This document shows positions 27,143-35,415 of a DNA stretch of 41,766 bases, in pieces (position 1 is the stretch's first letter; every line of letters begins with the position of its first letter). Location of the stretch: assembly GCA_025456065.1 (NCBI GenBank), contig JALOLH010000025.1, positions 1 to 41,766 of the forward strand. The letters are read 5' to 3'. The notes under the pieces are model-generated. The model was not told the DNA's origin, did no database searches, and worked only from the letters and a program-made list of their open reading frames with translations. Made by a program: the position numbers and the translations under genes. The DNA is from Candidatus Nanopelagicales bacterium. Its GTDB lineage: Bacteria > Actinomycetota > Actinomycetes > S36-B12 > CAIYMF01.

Positions 27143-28462
27143 ATGTGCGCCGTGTCAGTGGCCACGTCCGTCGGGGACGTCCGCCGCATCGCGCGCGGGC
27201 CGATGCGCAGGCTGTTCGTCGGCCAGCTGCTGAACGCCCTGGGCAACGGCCTGACGCTGGCCTGGCTGGTGCCCTACCTGCGCGAGGTGCGCCGGCTCCC
27301 CTTCGAGGTGGCCACCGGGCTGCTGGCGTGGCAGGCCATCCTCGCCCTGGCCGTCTCACCGGTCGCGGGCACGCTGGTGGACCGGTACGGCCCCCGGCGG
27401 GTGCTCATGTCCGGGGTGCTCTTCGCGGCGGTCGGCGTGTTCGCGTACGGCCAGATCCAGACCGGCTCCGTCCCGCAGGCCGTGGCCGCGACCACGCTCG
27501 TCGCGATCGGCGGCGCGGGGATCTGGGGGCCGGCCGCAGCGCTGACCGCGCGGCTGGTGCCTGCAGACGACCGACCGGCGGCGTTCGGCTTCAGCTTCAT
27601 GCTGCTCAACCTGGGCCTGGGGCTGGGGGGCCTGATCTCCGCCACGATCGTCGACCTGCAGCGGCCGGGGACCTTCGAGCTGCTCTACACGCTCACGGCC
27701 CTGGCCTACCTGCTGCTGTTCGTCGCCGTGCTCTCGATGGGCGACGTCGGCAACCGGCCGGTCGAGGACGCGGCCGGGGCGGCGCGCGACGAGGGCAGCT
27801 GGCGCGACGTCCTGCGCGACCGCACGCTGCTGCGGTTCGTGGCGTTCGGCCTGGTGCTGCTCACCTGCGGCTACGGCAGCGTGGACGCCGGCCTGTCCTT
27901 CTACATCGTCAGGACCCTGGGCCTGCCCGAGGCGGTCGTCGGGGTCGTCTTCGCGACGAACACGACCATGATCGTCCTGCTGCAGCTGGTCGTGCTCTCG
28001 CTGCTCAAGGGCCGCTCGCGCAGCCGGGCCCTGGCCCTGGTGGGCCTGCTGTGGGGGGTGGCCTGGCTGCTGTTCGCCGCGGCGGGCGGCGTGGCACCCA
28101 TGTGGATGGCCGTCGGGCTGCTCATGCTCGCGTTCGGCATCTTCGCCCTCGGCGAGACGGTCTGGTCCCCGGTCGCCCCGGCCCTGCTCAACGACCTGGC
28201 CCCCGAGCACCTGCGGGGCCGGTACAACGCGTTCCAGTCGCTGCTGTGGGGCGTCGCCGGCGCACTCGGACCCTTGCTGGTCGGCGGGCTCCTCACCCCG
28301 GTCGAGGGCACCGTCTGGACCCTCACGCTGGCCACCGGCTGCCTGGTCGCCGCCGTGCTGGCCCTGCGCCTGGGCCGCCGCCTGACCCCGAGGCAGGACG
28401 GGAGGACCGGGGAGGACCCGGACCCGGACTCGGATGGCGGTCTGCGGGTCCCCGTCGCCTGA
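27143..28462 (+). CDS. MFS transporter
   Basis: Major facilitator permease, 439 aa, twelve predicted helices. The loop between helices 2 and 3 reads AGTLVDRYGPRRVLMSG, the family motif A; helix 1 begins RRLFVGQLLNALGNGLTLAWLVPYL. A charged central loop (NRPVEDAAGAARDEGSWRDVL) separates the halves and the C-terminus is a short basic then acidic tail. Start is uncertain: ATG 27143 lacks a ribosome-binding site, and GTG 27152 lies 7 nt after GAAGAT. Substrate unknown. Divergent from xth. Confidence 0.85.
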   Translation: MCAVSVATSVGDVRRIARGPMRRLFVGQLLNALGNGLTLAWLVPYLREVRRLPFEVATGLLAWQAILALAVSPVAGTLVDRYGPRRVLMSGVLFAAVGVFAYGQIQTGSVPQAVAATTLVAIGGAGIWGPAAALTARLVPADDRPAAFGFSFMLLNLGLGLGGLISATIVDLQRPGTFELLYTLTALAYLLLFVAVLSMGDVGNRPVEDAAGAARDEGSWRDVLRDRTLLRFVAFGLVLLTCGYGSVDAGLSFYIVRTLGLPEAVVGVVFATNTTMIVLLQLVVLSLLKGRSRSRALALVGLLWGVAWLLFAAAGGVAPMWMAVGLLMLAFGIFALGETVWSPVAPALLNDLAPEHLRGRYNAFQSLLWGVAGALGPLLVGGLLTPVEGTVWTLTLATGCLVAAVLALRLGRRLTPRQDGRTGEDPDPDSDGGLRVPVA

Positions 28463-28472
28463 CGGGAGCGAC

Positions 28473-29198
28473 TCAGGACGGGGGCAGCTGCTGGGGCGCC
28501 CCGCCGCCCGCGATCCCCTTCTTGCGCGGCTTGCGCTTGACGTCCACGCCGCCGAAGAGGGCGACGCCCTTGATCCGCAGCACCGGCGCGCCGGGCCGAC
28601 CGGGGCCCTCGGCCCGCTGGTCGAAGCCTCCGAAGATGCCCATCCCATCGACCTGGACCGTCAGGCCCTCGGGCACCGTGATGTCGACCCCGCCCATCAC
28701 GGCCACGGCGACGATCTCGGCCTCCGGGCCGGCGAAGGTCGCCGACCGCAGGTCCAGCTCCACGCCGCCGAACATCGCGAAGGCCGTCATCTGCGCCGGC
28801 ACGACCCACTCGCCCTTGCGGGTCGCCCCGCCGAAGATCGCCACCACGCCGGAGGACGAGCTCGCGGTCCCCTCGGGCGGGAACCACTGGGAGCTCGCCA
28901 CCGCCTGGCCCGGGGCCGGCACGGGCAGGTCGGCCAGGCCCACGAGCGGGGCGAGCGCGGCCGCCTGGGTGGCCGGCGGCAGGCCCTCCAGCACGGGGAC
29001 CAGGTCGCCGACCGTCCGGGCGGCCATCGCCGCGGTCAACCGGTCCTCGTACTCCTCGCGGGTCAGCCGACCCTCGGCGAACGCGTCACCGATGACGTCG
29101 GCGAACCGGCCGCGGTCGGCGTCGGAGACGAGCACCCTGGCCGCGGCGCCGTACGGGCCCTCGGGCTCCCGGCCGGCCGGGACGTCGGGCAGGGTCAC
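28473..29198 (-). CDS. DUF1707 and cell-wall-active response (LiaF-like) domain protein
   Basis: 241 aa. An N-terminal DUF1707 helical domain (RVLVSDADRGRFADVIGDAFAEGRLTREEYEDRL, in pieces, residues 20-60) is followed by a linker and a beta-helical C-terminal domain of DUF2154/LiaF type with repeats such as VVAIFGGATRKGEW, AMFGGVELDLRSATF, AVMGGVDITVPEGL, IFGGFDQRA and LFGGVDVKRK. No transmembrane segment, so it may be cytoplasmic or peripheral. Its GTG overlaps the DUF3817 stop by 4 nt (GTGA), placing it last in a four-gene operon. Role in envelope stress is inferred only from domain names. Confidence 0.85.
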   Translation of the reverse strand: MTLPDVPAGREPEGPYGAAARVLVSDADRGRFADVIGDAFAEGRLTREEYEDRLTAAMAARTVGDLVPVLEGLPPATQAAALAPLVGLADLPVPAPGQAVASSQWFPPEGTASSSSGVVAIFGGATRKGEWVVPAQMTAFAMFGGVELDLRSATFAGPEAEIVAVAVMGGVDITVPEGLTVQVDGMGIFGGFDQRAEGPGRPGAPVLRIKGVALFGGVDVKRKPRKKGIAGGGAPQQLPPS

Positions 29199-29566
29199 GT
29201 CGGCACCTCGGTGGTGGCCGCCGCGGCCGCGGTGCGCTCGAGCTCGTGGGTGATCCGCCGCTCGAACCAGAACGAGGCGAACGGGATCGTGCCGGCCAGC
29301 GCGACCAGGACCGTGCGCCCGGGGCTCCACCGGCCGCGGATCGCCGCGTCGAGCACGGTCACCAGGTAGGCCATGTACAGGAACCCGTGCAGCTGCCAGC
29401 CGATCGCGTACCACAGCGACCCCTCGTTGCCGAGCAGGTACTTCCAGGGCAGTCCGACGATCGTCATGAACGCGAGCAGCACGCCGGTCACCCAGGCCAT
29501 CACCTGGAAGCGCTTGTAGGCCCCCGAGCGCAGCAGGGCGGCGGCAGCGGCGGGAGAGGTGCTCAT
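29195..29566 (-). CDS. DUF3817 membrane protein
   Basis: 123 aa, three hydrophobic helices. Hallmarks are YKRFQVMAWVTGVLLAFMTI, LPWKYLLG, and WQLHGFLYMAYLVTVLD, followed by IPFASFWFERR. The His/Trp-rich first half is typical of the family, which usually neighbours SURF1 in actinobacteria. Its ATG overlaps the SURF1 stop (ATGA), and its own stop overlaps the DUF1707 start. Function unknown; a haem or cytochrome oxidase link is suggested only by the neighbour. Confidence 0.88.
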   Translation of the reverse strand: MSTSPAAAAALLRSGAYKRFQVMAWVTGVLLAFMTIVGLPWKYLLGNEGSLWYAIGWQLHGFLYMAYLVTVLDAAIRGRWSPGRTVLVALAGTIPFASFWFERRITHELERTAAAAATTEVPT

Positions 29567-30288
29567 CGGGAGGACTCCTGCTCGGATCGGACGAGGTCGC
29601 GCCGGAACCGGACCCAGAAGAACAGCACGAACCCGGCGAACGCGATCCACTGGAGCGCGTACGACGCGTTGCGCCAGTTCAGGCCCACGTCGGCTCCCGG
29701 CAATTCTGTCACCTGCAGCGGCTGGGGCTGGTCGGTGGCCGCCGGGATGGGCGCCTGCAGGGCGAACCAGCCCGAGCGCACCGGGTAGCCGGCGTGGGCG
29801 GCCAGGGCGCCGGTGTCCACCACGGGCATCGTCGGGGGATCGCCGGCGACCCCGGCACCGGGCTGGCGGCTGTCCGCGACCAGGACCGCGACGACCGACA
29901 CGGGCCCGGCCGGCGGCTCGGCGGGTGGTGCGCCGTCGGGCACCCAGCCACGGACCACGGCCACGGCGGCCGCGCCGGCCGGGCTGCTCGGCTGCAGCGG
30001 GGTCAGGACCCAGGCACCCGCCTGCCCCTCGCGCGCCCGGGGGGCGACGAGGACCTCACCATCGGCGTCGAACGTGCCGACCAGGCCCACGCGCATGCCG
30101 GCGTAGGCAGTGGTCGGGTCCAGATCGGCCAGGGCGACCACCGGGGTGTCCGGGACCGCCTCGGCCTCGCTGCGGTGGGCGCGCTCCCACTGCCACCGGG
30201 CGGCGACCAGGCACACGAGGACCGCGAGCACGGTCAGCGCGTGGAAGGCCAGGTGGCGCGGGCCGCGCCGGTCGCCGTCCTGGGGCAT
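29563..30288 (-). CDS. SURF1 family cytochrome oxidase biogenesis protein
   Basis: 241 aa. Two transmembrane helices, one near the N-terminus (FHALTVLAVLVCLVAARWQWER) and one near the C-terminus (YALQWIAFAGFVLFFWVRF), flank an external domain, the standard SURF1 topology. Conserved features are ARWQWERAHR, the middle WVLTPL and VVRGWVP, and NWRNASYALQW. SURF1 assists assembly of the haem a-containing cytochrome c oxidase; no oxidase gene lies in this window. The start is 6 bp after the previous stop, and the end overlaps DUF3817. Confidence 0.88.
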   Translation of the reverse strand: MPQDGDRRGPRHLAFHALTVLAVLVCLVAARWQWERAHRSEAEAVPDTPVVALADLDPTTAYAGMRVGLVGTFDADGEVLVAPRAREGQAGAWVLTPLQPSSPAGAAAVAVVRGWVPDGAPPAEPPAGPVSVVAVLVADSRQPGAGVAGDPPTMPVVDTGALAAHAGYPVRSGWFALQAPIPAATDQPQPLQVTELPGADVGLNWRNASYALQWIAFAGFVLFFWVRFRRDLVRSEQESSR

Positions 30289-30294
30289 GCGCGG

Positions 30295-30579
30295 TCAGCG
30301 GCCGTCGGCGCCGGACCGGCCGGTGGCGGGCGCATCGGGGGGCGGCACCTCGCCGTCGGTCGCCTCGCGGTCGGCTGCCCCGGGCGCCGGGAGCCGCGCC
30401 GAGCCGAGGTTCTGGTTGGCCCGGCGCAGGTGGCGCAGGAACGACAGGAGCAGCAGGACCAGCGCTGCGGTGAGGAACAGGGACACGTAGGCCGAGGCGC
30501 GGACCGGCTGCTTCGTCGGGTCCACCTCCGCGGCGACGCTCCCGACTGCGGCGGCGATCCCGCCCACGACCCCGTGCAT
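30295..30579 (-). CDS. Small single-span membrane protein, hypothetical
   Basis: 94 aa, family not recognised. One transmembrane helix (AYVSLFLTAALVLLLLSFLRHLRR) with a basic cytoplasmic end, then a Pro/Ala-rich disordered tail. ATG at 30579 has GGAGG 5 nt upstream, choosing it over an in-frame TTG at 30591. It heads the SURF1-DUF3817-DUF1707 operon, 6 bp before SURF1. Divergent from the DUF4307 gene. Confidence 0.75.
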   Translation of the reverse strand: MHGVVGGIAAAVGSVAAEVDPTKQPVRASAYVSLFLTAALVLLLLSFLRHLRRANQNLGSARLPAPGAADREATDGEVPPPDAPATGRSGADGR

Positions 30580-30610
30580 CCCAACCTCCAAGCTGCCAGG
30601 TGACGGGTAC

Positions 30611-30616
30611 TAGTGT
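30611..30616 (+). promoter_or_regulatory. -10 element TAGTGT before the DUF4307 gene
   Basis: TAGTGT with a 9-nt gap to ATG 30626; the mRNA would have two or three leader bases at most. Confidence 0.45.
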
Positions 30617-30625
30617 CGCAGCATC

Positions 30626-31120
30626 ATGTCCGGACCCGGTACCGCTGGTGACCCCAGCACCTGGCCACCCCACATCCGGGCCCGGTACGGCGTCTCGGAC
30701 CGACCCCGCTGGTTGCCCTGGCTGCTCGGTGCGCTCCTCCTCGGCTTCCTCGCGGCGGTGACGATCGTCGGGTGGCGCCTGGCCAACCCGGCGCTCGACG
30801 CGGCCATCACCGGCTACGTCACCGTGTCCGACGAGCGCATGACGCTGCGCTACGAGGTGCAGCGGCGCACGACCGGCCCGGCGACGTGCGTGCTGCGCTC
30901 GCGCGCCGAGGACGGCTTCGACGTCGGCTACGCCACCGTGCAGCTGCCCCCCGCGCAGGGACGGACGAGTCACGTGTTCGAGATGCGCACCGCCTACCGG
31001 CCGTTCGTGGGCGAGCTGCTCGGATGTGGCGCGGACGGGCCGCCACCGGGCATCCCGGGCGCCCAGTTCCGGCCCGGGGTCGTGCCCCCCGAGCAGCCGT
31101 GGACCGCCCCTGGCGCCTGA
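30626..31120 (+). CDS. DUF4307 membrane-anchored protein
   Basis: 164 aa. A cytoplasmic N-terminus with PPHIRARYGVSDRPRW, one transmembrane helix (WLPWLLGALLLGFLAAVTIVGW), and an external beta-rich domain (ITGYVTVSDERMTLRYEVQRR, CVLRSRAEDGFDVGYATVQLPP, VFEMRTAYRPFVGELLGCG). This is the DUF4307 pattern, a family that sits beside greA in many actinobacteria, as here. Function unknown. It ends 19 bp before greA, which nevertheless has its own promoter. Confidence 0.88.
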   Translation: MSGPGTAGDPSTWPPHIRARYGVSDRPRWLPWLLGALLLGFLAAVTIVGWRLANPALDAAITGYVTVSDERMTLRYEVQRRTTGPATCVLRSRAEDGFDVGYATVQLPPAQGRTSHVFEMRTAYRPFVGELLGCGADGPPPGIPGAQFRPGVVPPEQPWTAPGA

Positions 31121-31126
31121 TTCCCG

Positions 31127-31132
31127 TACGCT
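31127..31132 (+). promoter_or_regulatory. -10 element TACGCT, leaderless promoter of greA
   Basis: TACGCT, 7 nt (cgccccc), ATG at 31140. Confidence 0.6.
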
Positions 31133-31139
31133 CGCCCCC

Positions 31140-31640
31140 ATGTCCGAGACTGCCCAGACCACCTGGCTCACCCAGGAGGCCTACGACCGCCTCGCCGCCG
31201 AGCTCGCCGAGCGCCAGAGCACCACGCGCACCGAGATCACCCGCCGCATCGCGGCCGCCCGCGAGGAGGGCGACCTCCGCGAGAACGGCGGCTACCACGC
31301 CGCGAAGGACGAGCAGGGCAAGAACGAGGCCCGCATCCGCCAGCTGCGGCACATGCTCGAGCACGCCGAGATCGGCACCCCGCCCACCGAGGAGGGCCAG
31401 GCCGCGCACGGGATGATCGTCTCCGTCGAGGTCGTGGGGGCCGGACGGAGCATGCGCTTCCTGCTCGGCTCGCGCGAGGAGGCTGCGCACGCCCCGGCCG
31501 ACCTGCAGGTGGTCTCCCCCACCTCGCCCATGGGCCAGGCGGTCGACGGCGCCATGGTCGGCGACGAGGTCACCTACACGACGCCGGCCGGCAAGGACAT
31601 GAGCGTGCGGCTCACCCACGTGGAGCCGTACGCCGGCTGA
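31140..31640 (+). CDS. greA: Transcription elongation factor GreA
   Basis: Rescues backtracked RNA polymerase by stimulating transcript cleavage. 166 aa. The N-terminal coiled-coil hairpin carries the acidic tip EEGDLRENGGYHAAKDEQGKNEARI, with the Asp and Glu needed for cleavage intact. The C-terminal FKBP-like domain has VDGAMVGDEVTYTTPAGKDMSVRLTHVEPY. Slightly longer than E. coli GreA (158), as usual in actinobacteria. The ATG is fixed by the leaderless -10 upstream. Convergent with ilvA, 21 bp apart. Confidence 0.95.
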   Translation: MSETAQTTWLTQEAYDRLAAELAERQSTTRTEITRRIAAAREEGDLRENGGYHAAKDEQGKNEARIRQLRHMLEHAEIGTPPTEEGQAAHGMIVSVEVVGAGRSMRFLLGSREEAAHAPADLQVVSPTSPMGQAVDGAMVGDEVTYTTPAGKDMSVRLTHVEPYAG

Positions 31641-31661
31641 GCCCTACGGGCGGGTCCCCGG

Positions 31662-32867
31662 CTACCCCCGCAGCAGGCGGAACCCGCCGTCGGCGAGCCC
31701 GCTGCGCACCCGGGCGCAGTGCTCGGGGCCGCGCGTCTCCAGGTGCAGCGAGACGTCCACCTCGCCCATGCCGAGGTCCGGCGCGGTCCGCACGTGCTCC
31801 ACGGAGATCACGTTGGCGCGCAGCCCGGCGACCTCGCGCAGCAGCGTCGCCAGCCCGCCGGGGTGGTCCGGGATGCGCAGCTGGAGGTGCAGGTAGCGCC
31901 CGGCCGCGACCAGGCCGTGCTGCAGGACGCGGGAGAGCAGCAGCGGGTCGACGTTGCCGCCGGAGAGCACCACCACGACCGGCGGCTCGATCCCGCTCGC
32001 GTCCTGCAGCAGCGCCGCCACCCCGGCGGCGCCGGCCGGCTCGACGAGCAGCTTGCCGCGCTCGAGCACCAGCAGCAGGCCCCGGGACAACGCCTCCTCG
32101 TCCACGGTCCGGATCTCCACGCCGTGCTCGGCGATCAGGTCGAAGGGGACGCGGCCCGGCCGGCCGACCGCGATGCCGTCGGCCATCGTCTGCATCGTCG
32201 CCAGGGCGACCGGTTGGCCGGCGGCCAGCGAGGGCGGGTACGCCGCCGCGCCTGCGGCCTGCACCCCGATCACGCGCACGGTCGGGGCCAGCTCGGCCAG
32301 GGCCGTGGCGATCCCCGCGACCAGGCCGCCCCCACCGGTGCAGACCAGGACGGTCCGCACGTCGGGGACCTGCTCGAGCAGCTCGGGGCCCAGGGTGCCC
32401 TGCCCGACCACGATGTCCTCGTGGTCGAACGGGTGCACGAGCGTGGCCCCGGTCTGGGCCTCGAACGCCCCAGCCGCGACCAGGGCGTCGTCGATGGTGT
32501 CGCCGACGAAGCGGACCTCGGCGCCGTAGCCCTTGGTGGCGGCGACCTTCGGCAGCGGCGCGCTGGTCGGCATGAACACCGTGGCGCCGATGCCGAGCTC
32601 GCGGGCGGCCACGGCCACGCCCTGGGCATGGTTGCCGGCGCTGGCCGCCACCACGCCGCGGGCCCGCTGCTCGGCGGACAGGCCGGTGAGGCGCACGTAG
32701 GCGCCCCGGACCTTGAACGAGCCGGCCACCTGCATGTTCTCGCACTTGAGGTGCACCGGGCCGCCGACCCGGTCGACCAGCCACGCCGCCGGCACCATGG
32801 GCGTGACGCGGGCGACGCCACGCAGCTGGTCGCGGGCGGCGAGGATCCGCTCGAGCGTCACGGCCAT
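31662..32867 (-). CDS. ilvA: Threonine ammonia-lyase (threonine dehydratase)
   Basis: PLP enzyme converting threonine to 2-oxobutanoate, first step to isoleucine. 401 aa: a fold-type II catalytic domain with the PLP Lys in NMQVAGSFKVRGAYVRL, SAGNHAQGVAVAA, the phosphate loop TGGGGLVAGIA and VLSGGNVDP, then a single ACT-like domain (LQLRIPDHPGGLATLLREV, VDVSLHLETRG). The single ACT marks the short form, whereas E. coli IlvA has two. ATG 32867 is chosen because CACGAT sits 6 nt upstream; GTG 32885 is possible. Divergent from the second MFS gene with about 37 bp between starts. Confidence 0.93.
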   Translation of the reverse strand: MAVTLERILAARDQLRGVARVTPMVPAAWLVDRVGGPVHLKCENMQVAGSFKVRGAYVRLTGLSAEQRARGVVAASAGNHAQGVAVAARELGIGATVFMPTSAPLPKVAATKGYGAEVRFVGDTIDDALVAAGAFEAQTGATLVHPFDHEDIVVGQGTLGPELLEQVPDVRTVLVCTGGGGLVAGIATALAELAPTVRVIGVQAAGAAAYPPSLAAGQPVALATMQTMADGIAVGRPGRVPFDLIAEHGVEIRTVDEEALSRGLLLVLERGKLLVEPAGAAGVAALLQDASGIEPPVVVVLSGGNVDPLLLSRVLQHGLVAAGRYLHLQLRIPDHPGGLATLLREVAGLRANVISVEHVRTAPDLGMGEVDVSLHLETRGPEHCARVRSGLADGGFRLLRG

Positions 32868-32904
32868 GGGCCCATCGTGGCCCACGCTGGCAGGATGGCG
32901 CTCC

Positions 32905-34239
32905 GTGGTGGCCGGTCGCGTGTTCGCATGGGCGCGGCGCAGCCCCTACCTCGCCGACCTGCCCCGCGACGTGGCGGTGCTGTCCTTCGTGGCCTTCGCG
33001 GTCGCCCTCGGCTACGGCATCGCCGCGCCCGTGATCCCGGTGTACGCGCGCACGTTCGGCGTCTCGGCGCTCTGGGCCTCCACGGTCATCTCGGGCTTCG
33101 CGCTCATGCGGCTGCTCACCGCGGCCCCGGCCGGACTGGCGGTGGACCGGTTCGGCGAGCGCCGGGTGATGTCGCTGGGCATCTGGATCGTGGCCGGGTC
33201 CTCGCTGCTCACCGCGGCCGCGCAGACGTTCCCGCAGCTGCTCGTGCTGCGCGGGCTGGGTGGCATCGGGTCGTCGATGTTCACCGTCTCGGCCATGGCG
33301 CTGCTGCTCCGGCGTGCCGGGCCGCAGCAGCGCGGGCGGGCGGCGGGGGCGTGGCAGGCGGGCTTCCTGTTCGGCGGCATCGCCGGGCCGGCGGTGGGTG
33401 GCCTCGTGACGGCGGTCTCCATCCGGGCGCCGTTCGTGGTCTACGGCGGCACGCTCCTGGTGGCAGGGCTGATCGCCGCCCGGTACCTGTCGCGCGAGGA
33501 CGTCGTCACCCCGCCCGTCGACCCCGTCGAGCCTCCCCCCGACGACCCCGCCGACGACCCACCCGACGACCCCGTCCACGACCCACCCGACGACCCCGTC
33601 CACGACGTGCCCGCGGCACCGGCCGCCCTCGGGGCTGCGCTGCGGATGGCGGCCTTCCGCGCAGCGCTCGTGGTGAGCCTCACCACCGGCTTCGTGTTCT
33701 TCGGCCTGCGCATCTCGCTGGTGCCGCTCTTCGTCACCGAGTCGCTGCAGCGCGGGGTGGGCCTGGTGGGGGCGGGGTTCGTGGTGGCGACCGCGGTCCA
33801 GGCGGCCGCCCTGGTGCCGGCCGGGCGACGGACGGACAGCGTCGGCCGGCGGCCCTCGCTGCTGCTCGGTGCCGCCGCCCTGATCGCCTCGATGCTGCTG
33901 CTCGTGCTCGACACGGGCTGGATCGGGCTGCTGGTCGCGATGGCGGCCAGCGGCCTCGCGGCGGCGTTCCTGGGCGCACCCGCCGCAGCCGTGGTCGGCG
34001 ACGTGACCCGCGGGCAGTCCGGCGGGCGCGTGGTGTCGGCCTACCAGATGGTCGGCGACCTCGGCGGGATCCTCGGTCCGCTGGCGGCCGGGGCGCTGGC
34101 CGATGCGCTGGGCTTCCACTGGGCGTTCGGCACCGGCCTCGCCGTCGCCCTGCTCACCCTCGCGATGGTGCTCGCGATGCCCGAGACGCTGCGCCGGCCG
34201 GCGCAGGCAGCCGAGGCTGGGGCCGCCCCCTCCCCATGA
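32905..34239 (+). CDS. MFS transporter with acidic Asp/Pro repeat loop
   Basis: 444 aa, twelve predicted helices. Motif A is LAVDRFGERRVMSLG between helices 2 and 3, and LGGIGSSMFTVSAMALLLRRAGPQQRGRAAG follows. The central cytoplasmic loop carries an acidic Pro/Asp tract with a 24-bp tandem duplication (33556-33579, 33580-33603) encoding DPPDDPVH twice. Start GTG 32905 is inferred from CAGGAT 8 nt upstream; GTG 32908 is equivalent. Its stop codon lies inside repeat copy A (34231-34268). Substrate unknown. Confidence 0.85.
   Translation: MVAGRVFAWARRSPYLADLPRDVAVLSFVAFAVALGYGIAAPVIPVYARTFGVSALWASTVISGFALMRLLTAAPAGLAVDRFGERRVMSLGIWIVAGSSLLTAAAQTFPQLLVLRGLGGIGSSMFTVSAMALLLRRAGPQQRGRAAGAWQAGFLFGGIAGPAVGGLVTAVSIRAPFVVYGGTLLVAGLIAARYLSREDVVTPPVDPVEPPPDDPADDPPDDPVHDPPDDPVHDVPAAPAALGAALRMAAFRAALVVSLTTGFVFFGLRISLVPLFVTESLQRGVGLVGAGFVVATAVQAAALVPAGRRTDSVGRRPSLLLGAAALIASMLLLVLDTGWIGLLVAMAASGLAAAFLGAPAAAVVGDVTRGQSGGRVVSAYQMVGDLGGILGPLAAGALADALGFHWAFGTGLAVALLTLAMVLAMPETLRRPAQAAEAGAAPSP
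33556..33603. repeat. Two exact 24-bp tandem repeats in the MFS central loop
   Basis: gacccacccgacgaccccgt plus 4 further bases, twice in a row. In frame, encoding DPPDDPVH twice, so the protein is only lengthened. Confidence 0.9.
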
Positions 34240-34268
34240 TCTTGGTGCGGAAGCCGCCAAGGGGTGTC
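34231..34268 (-). repeat. 38-bp imperfect palindromic repeat, copy A
   Basis: On the minus strand it begins GACACCCCTTGGCGG, then 7 variable bases, then ACCAAGATC, then TGGG after one base. It matches copy C in 15+9+4 positions. CTTGG and CCAAG are inverted arms with an inner CGG/CCG pair. It overlaps the MFS stop codon and could also act as its terminator. Confidence 0.75.
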
Positions 34269-34408
34269 GGGAATCGAACGGCCGCTGGCGGCGTCCTCGC
34301 ACCCGAAGCGCCGGGCGTGCTGCCGTAGGTCTCGCGCGCGAGCGTCCCCTGTCCCGGGCCTGTGGACGACGACTCCCCGGAACGGGCCGATGGGGTGAGG
34401 ATCCATCC

Positions 34409-35308
34409 ATGCCCAACCCCGCGTGGCTCGACGCCGTGCGCTGGATGGCCCGGCACGACGGCCTGGCCACCCGTGAGGCGCTCGTGGCACGCGGGCTCTC
34501 GGCGCGGACCCTCGAGCGCCGCACGGCCCAGGGGCTGCTCGTTCGGGTCAACGCGCGCGTCGTCGCCCTGCCCGGTGCGCCGCTGGACCTCGCGACCCTG
34601 ACCCGGGCCGCGGTGCTCGCCCTCCCGGACGCGGTGCCCACCGGTCCTGCCGCGGCCGCCCTGCTCGGCCCCGGGCCCTGGGATGGCATGGACCTGGGCG
34701 AGGTCCCGTGGCTGGTGCACCCGCGCCGGCAGGGGGTCACCGCGCGATACGTGTCACGACCGGGCGTTCGCACCGTCAGAGCCGCCGGCCTGGACATTGC
34801 GCACCCGCGAGAGGTGGTCGTGGACCTCATCCGGCTCTGGCCGTGGCACGACGCCGTCGCTGTGGCCCAGCGGGCACTGCAGCTGCGGACCGTCCGCTGG
34901 GAGGACCTGCTCGCGGCGCACGCGGCCATGCCGGGATTCGCGGGCAACGCCCAGCTGGCGAAGGTGATCGCGGCCATGTCGGACGGGACACGGTCCGAGG
35001 CCGAGCGCAGGCTCGTGCGGCTGCTCCGCGAGTCCGGCATCCAGGGGTGGGTCGCGAATCACCGTGTGCGCGTGGGCAACCGCGGCTGGGAGGTCGATGT
35101 GGCCTTCCCGGCCGCACGCCTGGCGATCGAGGTCGACGGCCGAGCGTTCCACTCGGACTCCGGCAGCTTCCAGCGGGATCGACGCAAGCAGAACGACCTG
35201 GTCGCGGACGGCTGGACGGTGCTGCGGTTCACGTGGGACGACCTGGCGCGTGCACCGCACGAGGTCCTCGCACGCATCGTGGCTGCGCTGGAGCGGCTGG
35301 CGGCCTGA
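34409..35308 (+). CDS. DUF559 nuclease-fold protein with N-terminal AbiEi-like winged helix
   Basis: 299 aa. The N-terminal segment DAVRWMARHDGLATREALVARGLSARTLERR resembles the winged helix of AbiEi-type antitoxin proteins. The C-terminal 90 residues are a DUF559 (Vsr-like, PD-(D/E)XK) domain: GWEVDVAFPAARLAIEVDGRAFH, where Asp and the E-x-D can bind metal, then FQRDRRKQNDLVADGWTVLRFTWDDL. Start ATG 34409 has GAGG 8 nt upstream. Such genes are numerous in Micrococcales genomes with no known role. No toxin partner is adjacent. It lies between palindromic repeat copies A and B. Confidence 0.85.
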   Translation: MPNPAWLDAVRWMARHDGLATREALVARGLSARTLERRTAQGLLVRVNARVVALPGAPLDLATLTRAAVLALPDAVPTGPAAAALLGPGPWDGMDLGEVPWLVHPRRQGVTARYVSRPGVRTVRAAGLDIAHPREVVVDLIRLWPWHDAVAVAQRALQLRTVRWEDLLAAHAAMPGFAGNAQLAKVIAAMSDGTRSEAERRLVRLLRESGIQGWVANHRVRVGNRGWEVDVAFPAARLAIEVDGRAFHSDSGSFQRDRRKQNDLVADGWTVLRFTWDDLARAPHEVLARIVAALERLAA

Positions 35309-35353
35309 TCCCCGAGGCCGCACCGGGGGTGGGCTGCCGCCAACCAGCGTGCG

Positions 35354-35379
35354 GATCCCGCCACGGGGTGGCGGGGATC
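35354..35379 (+). terminator. Hairpin after the DUF559 gene
   Basis: GATCCCGCCAC, a 3-nt loop, GTGGCGGGGATC: an 11-bp stem with one bulged G, 45 bp after the stop. Its right arm is part of repeat copy B. Confidence 0.6.
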
Positions 35380-35397
35380 GCACCAAGATCGCCACGG
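35360..35397 (+). repeat. 38-bp imperfect palindromic repeat, copy B (most diverged)
   Basis: Shares the TGGCGG core and ACCAAGATCG with copy C at the same spacing, but differs in the first arm (CACGGGGT against CACCCCTT). It lies between the DUF559 stop and the ung promoter. Confidence 0.6.
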
Positions 35398-35415
35398 AGG
35401 GACGGCGGATCGCCC

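Noticed and set aside
33556..33603. CRISPR-like repeats
   Set aside because: Only two units, directly adjacent without spacers, and inside an MFS coding sequence.
31612..35040. 1142-codon minus-strand frame
   Set aside because: Runs across ilvA and the MFS gene on the wrong frame; low-complexity translation and no start signals.
34409..35308. Type IV toxin-antitoxin pair
   Set aside because: Only an AbiEi-like winged helix is present; no AbiEii nucleotidyltransferase toxin gene is next to it.
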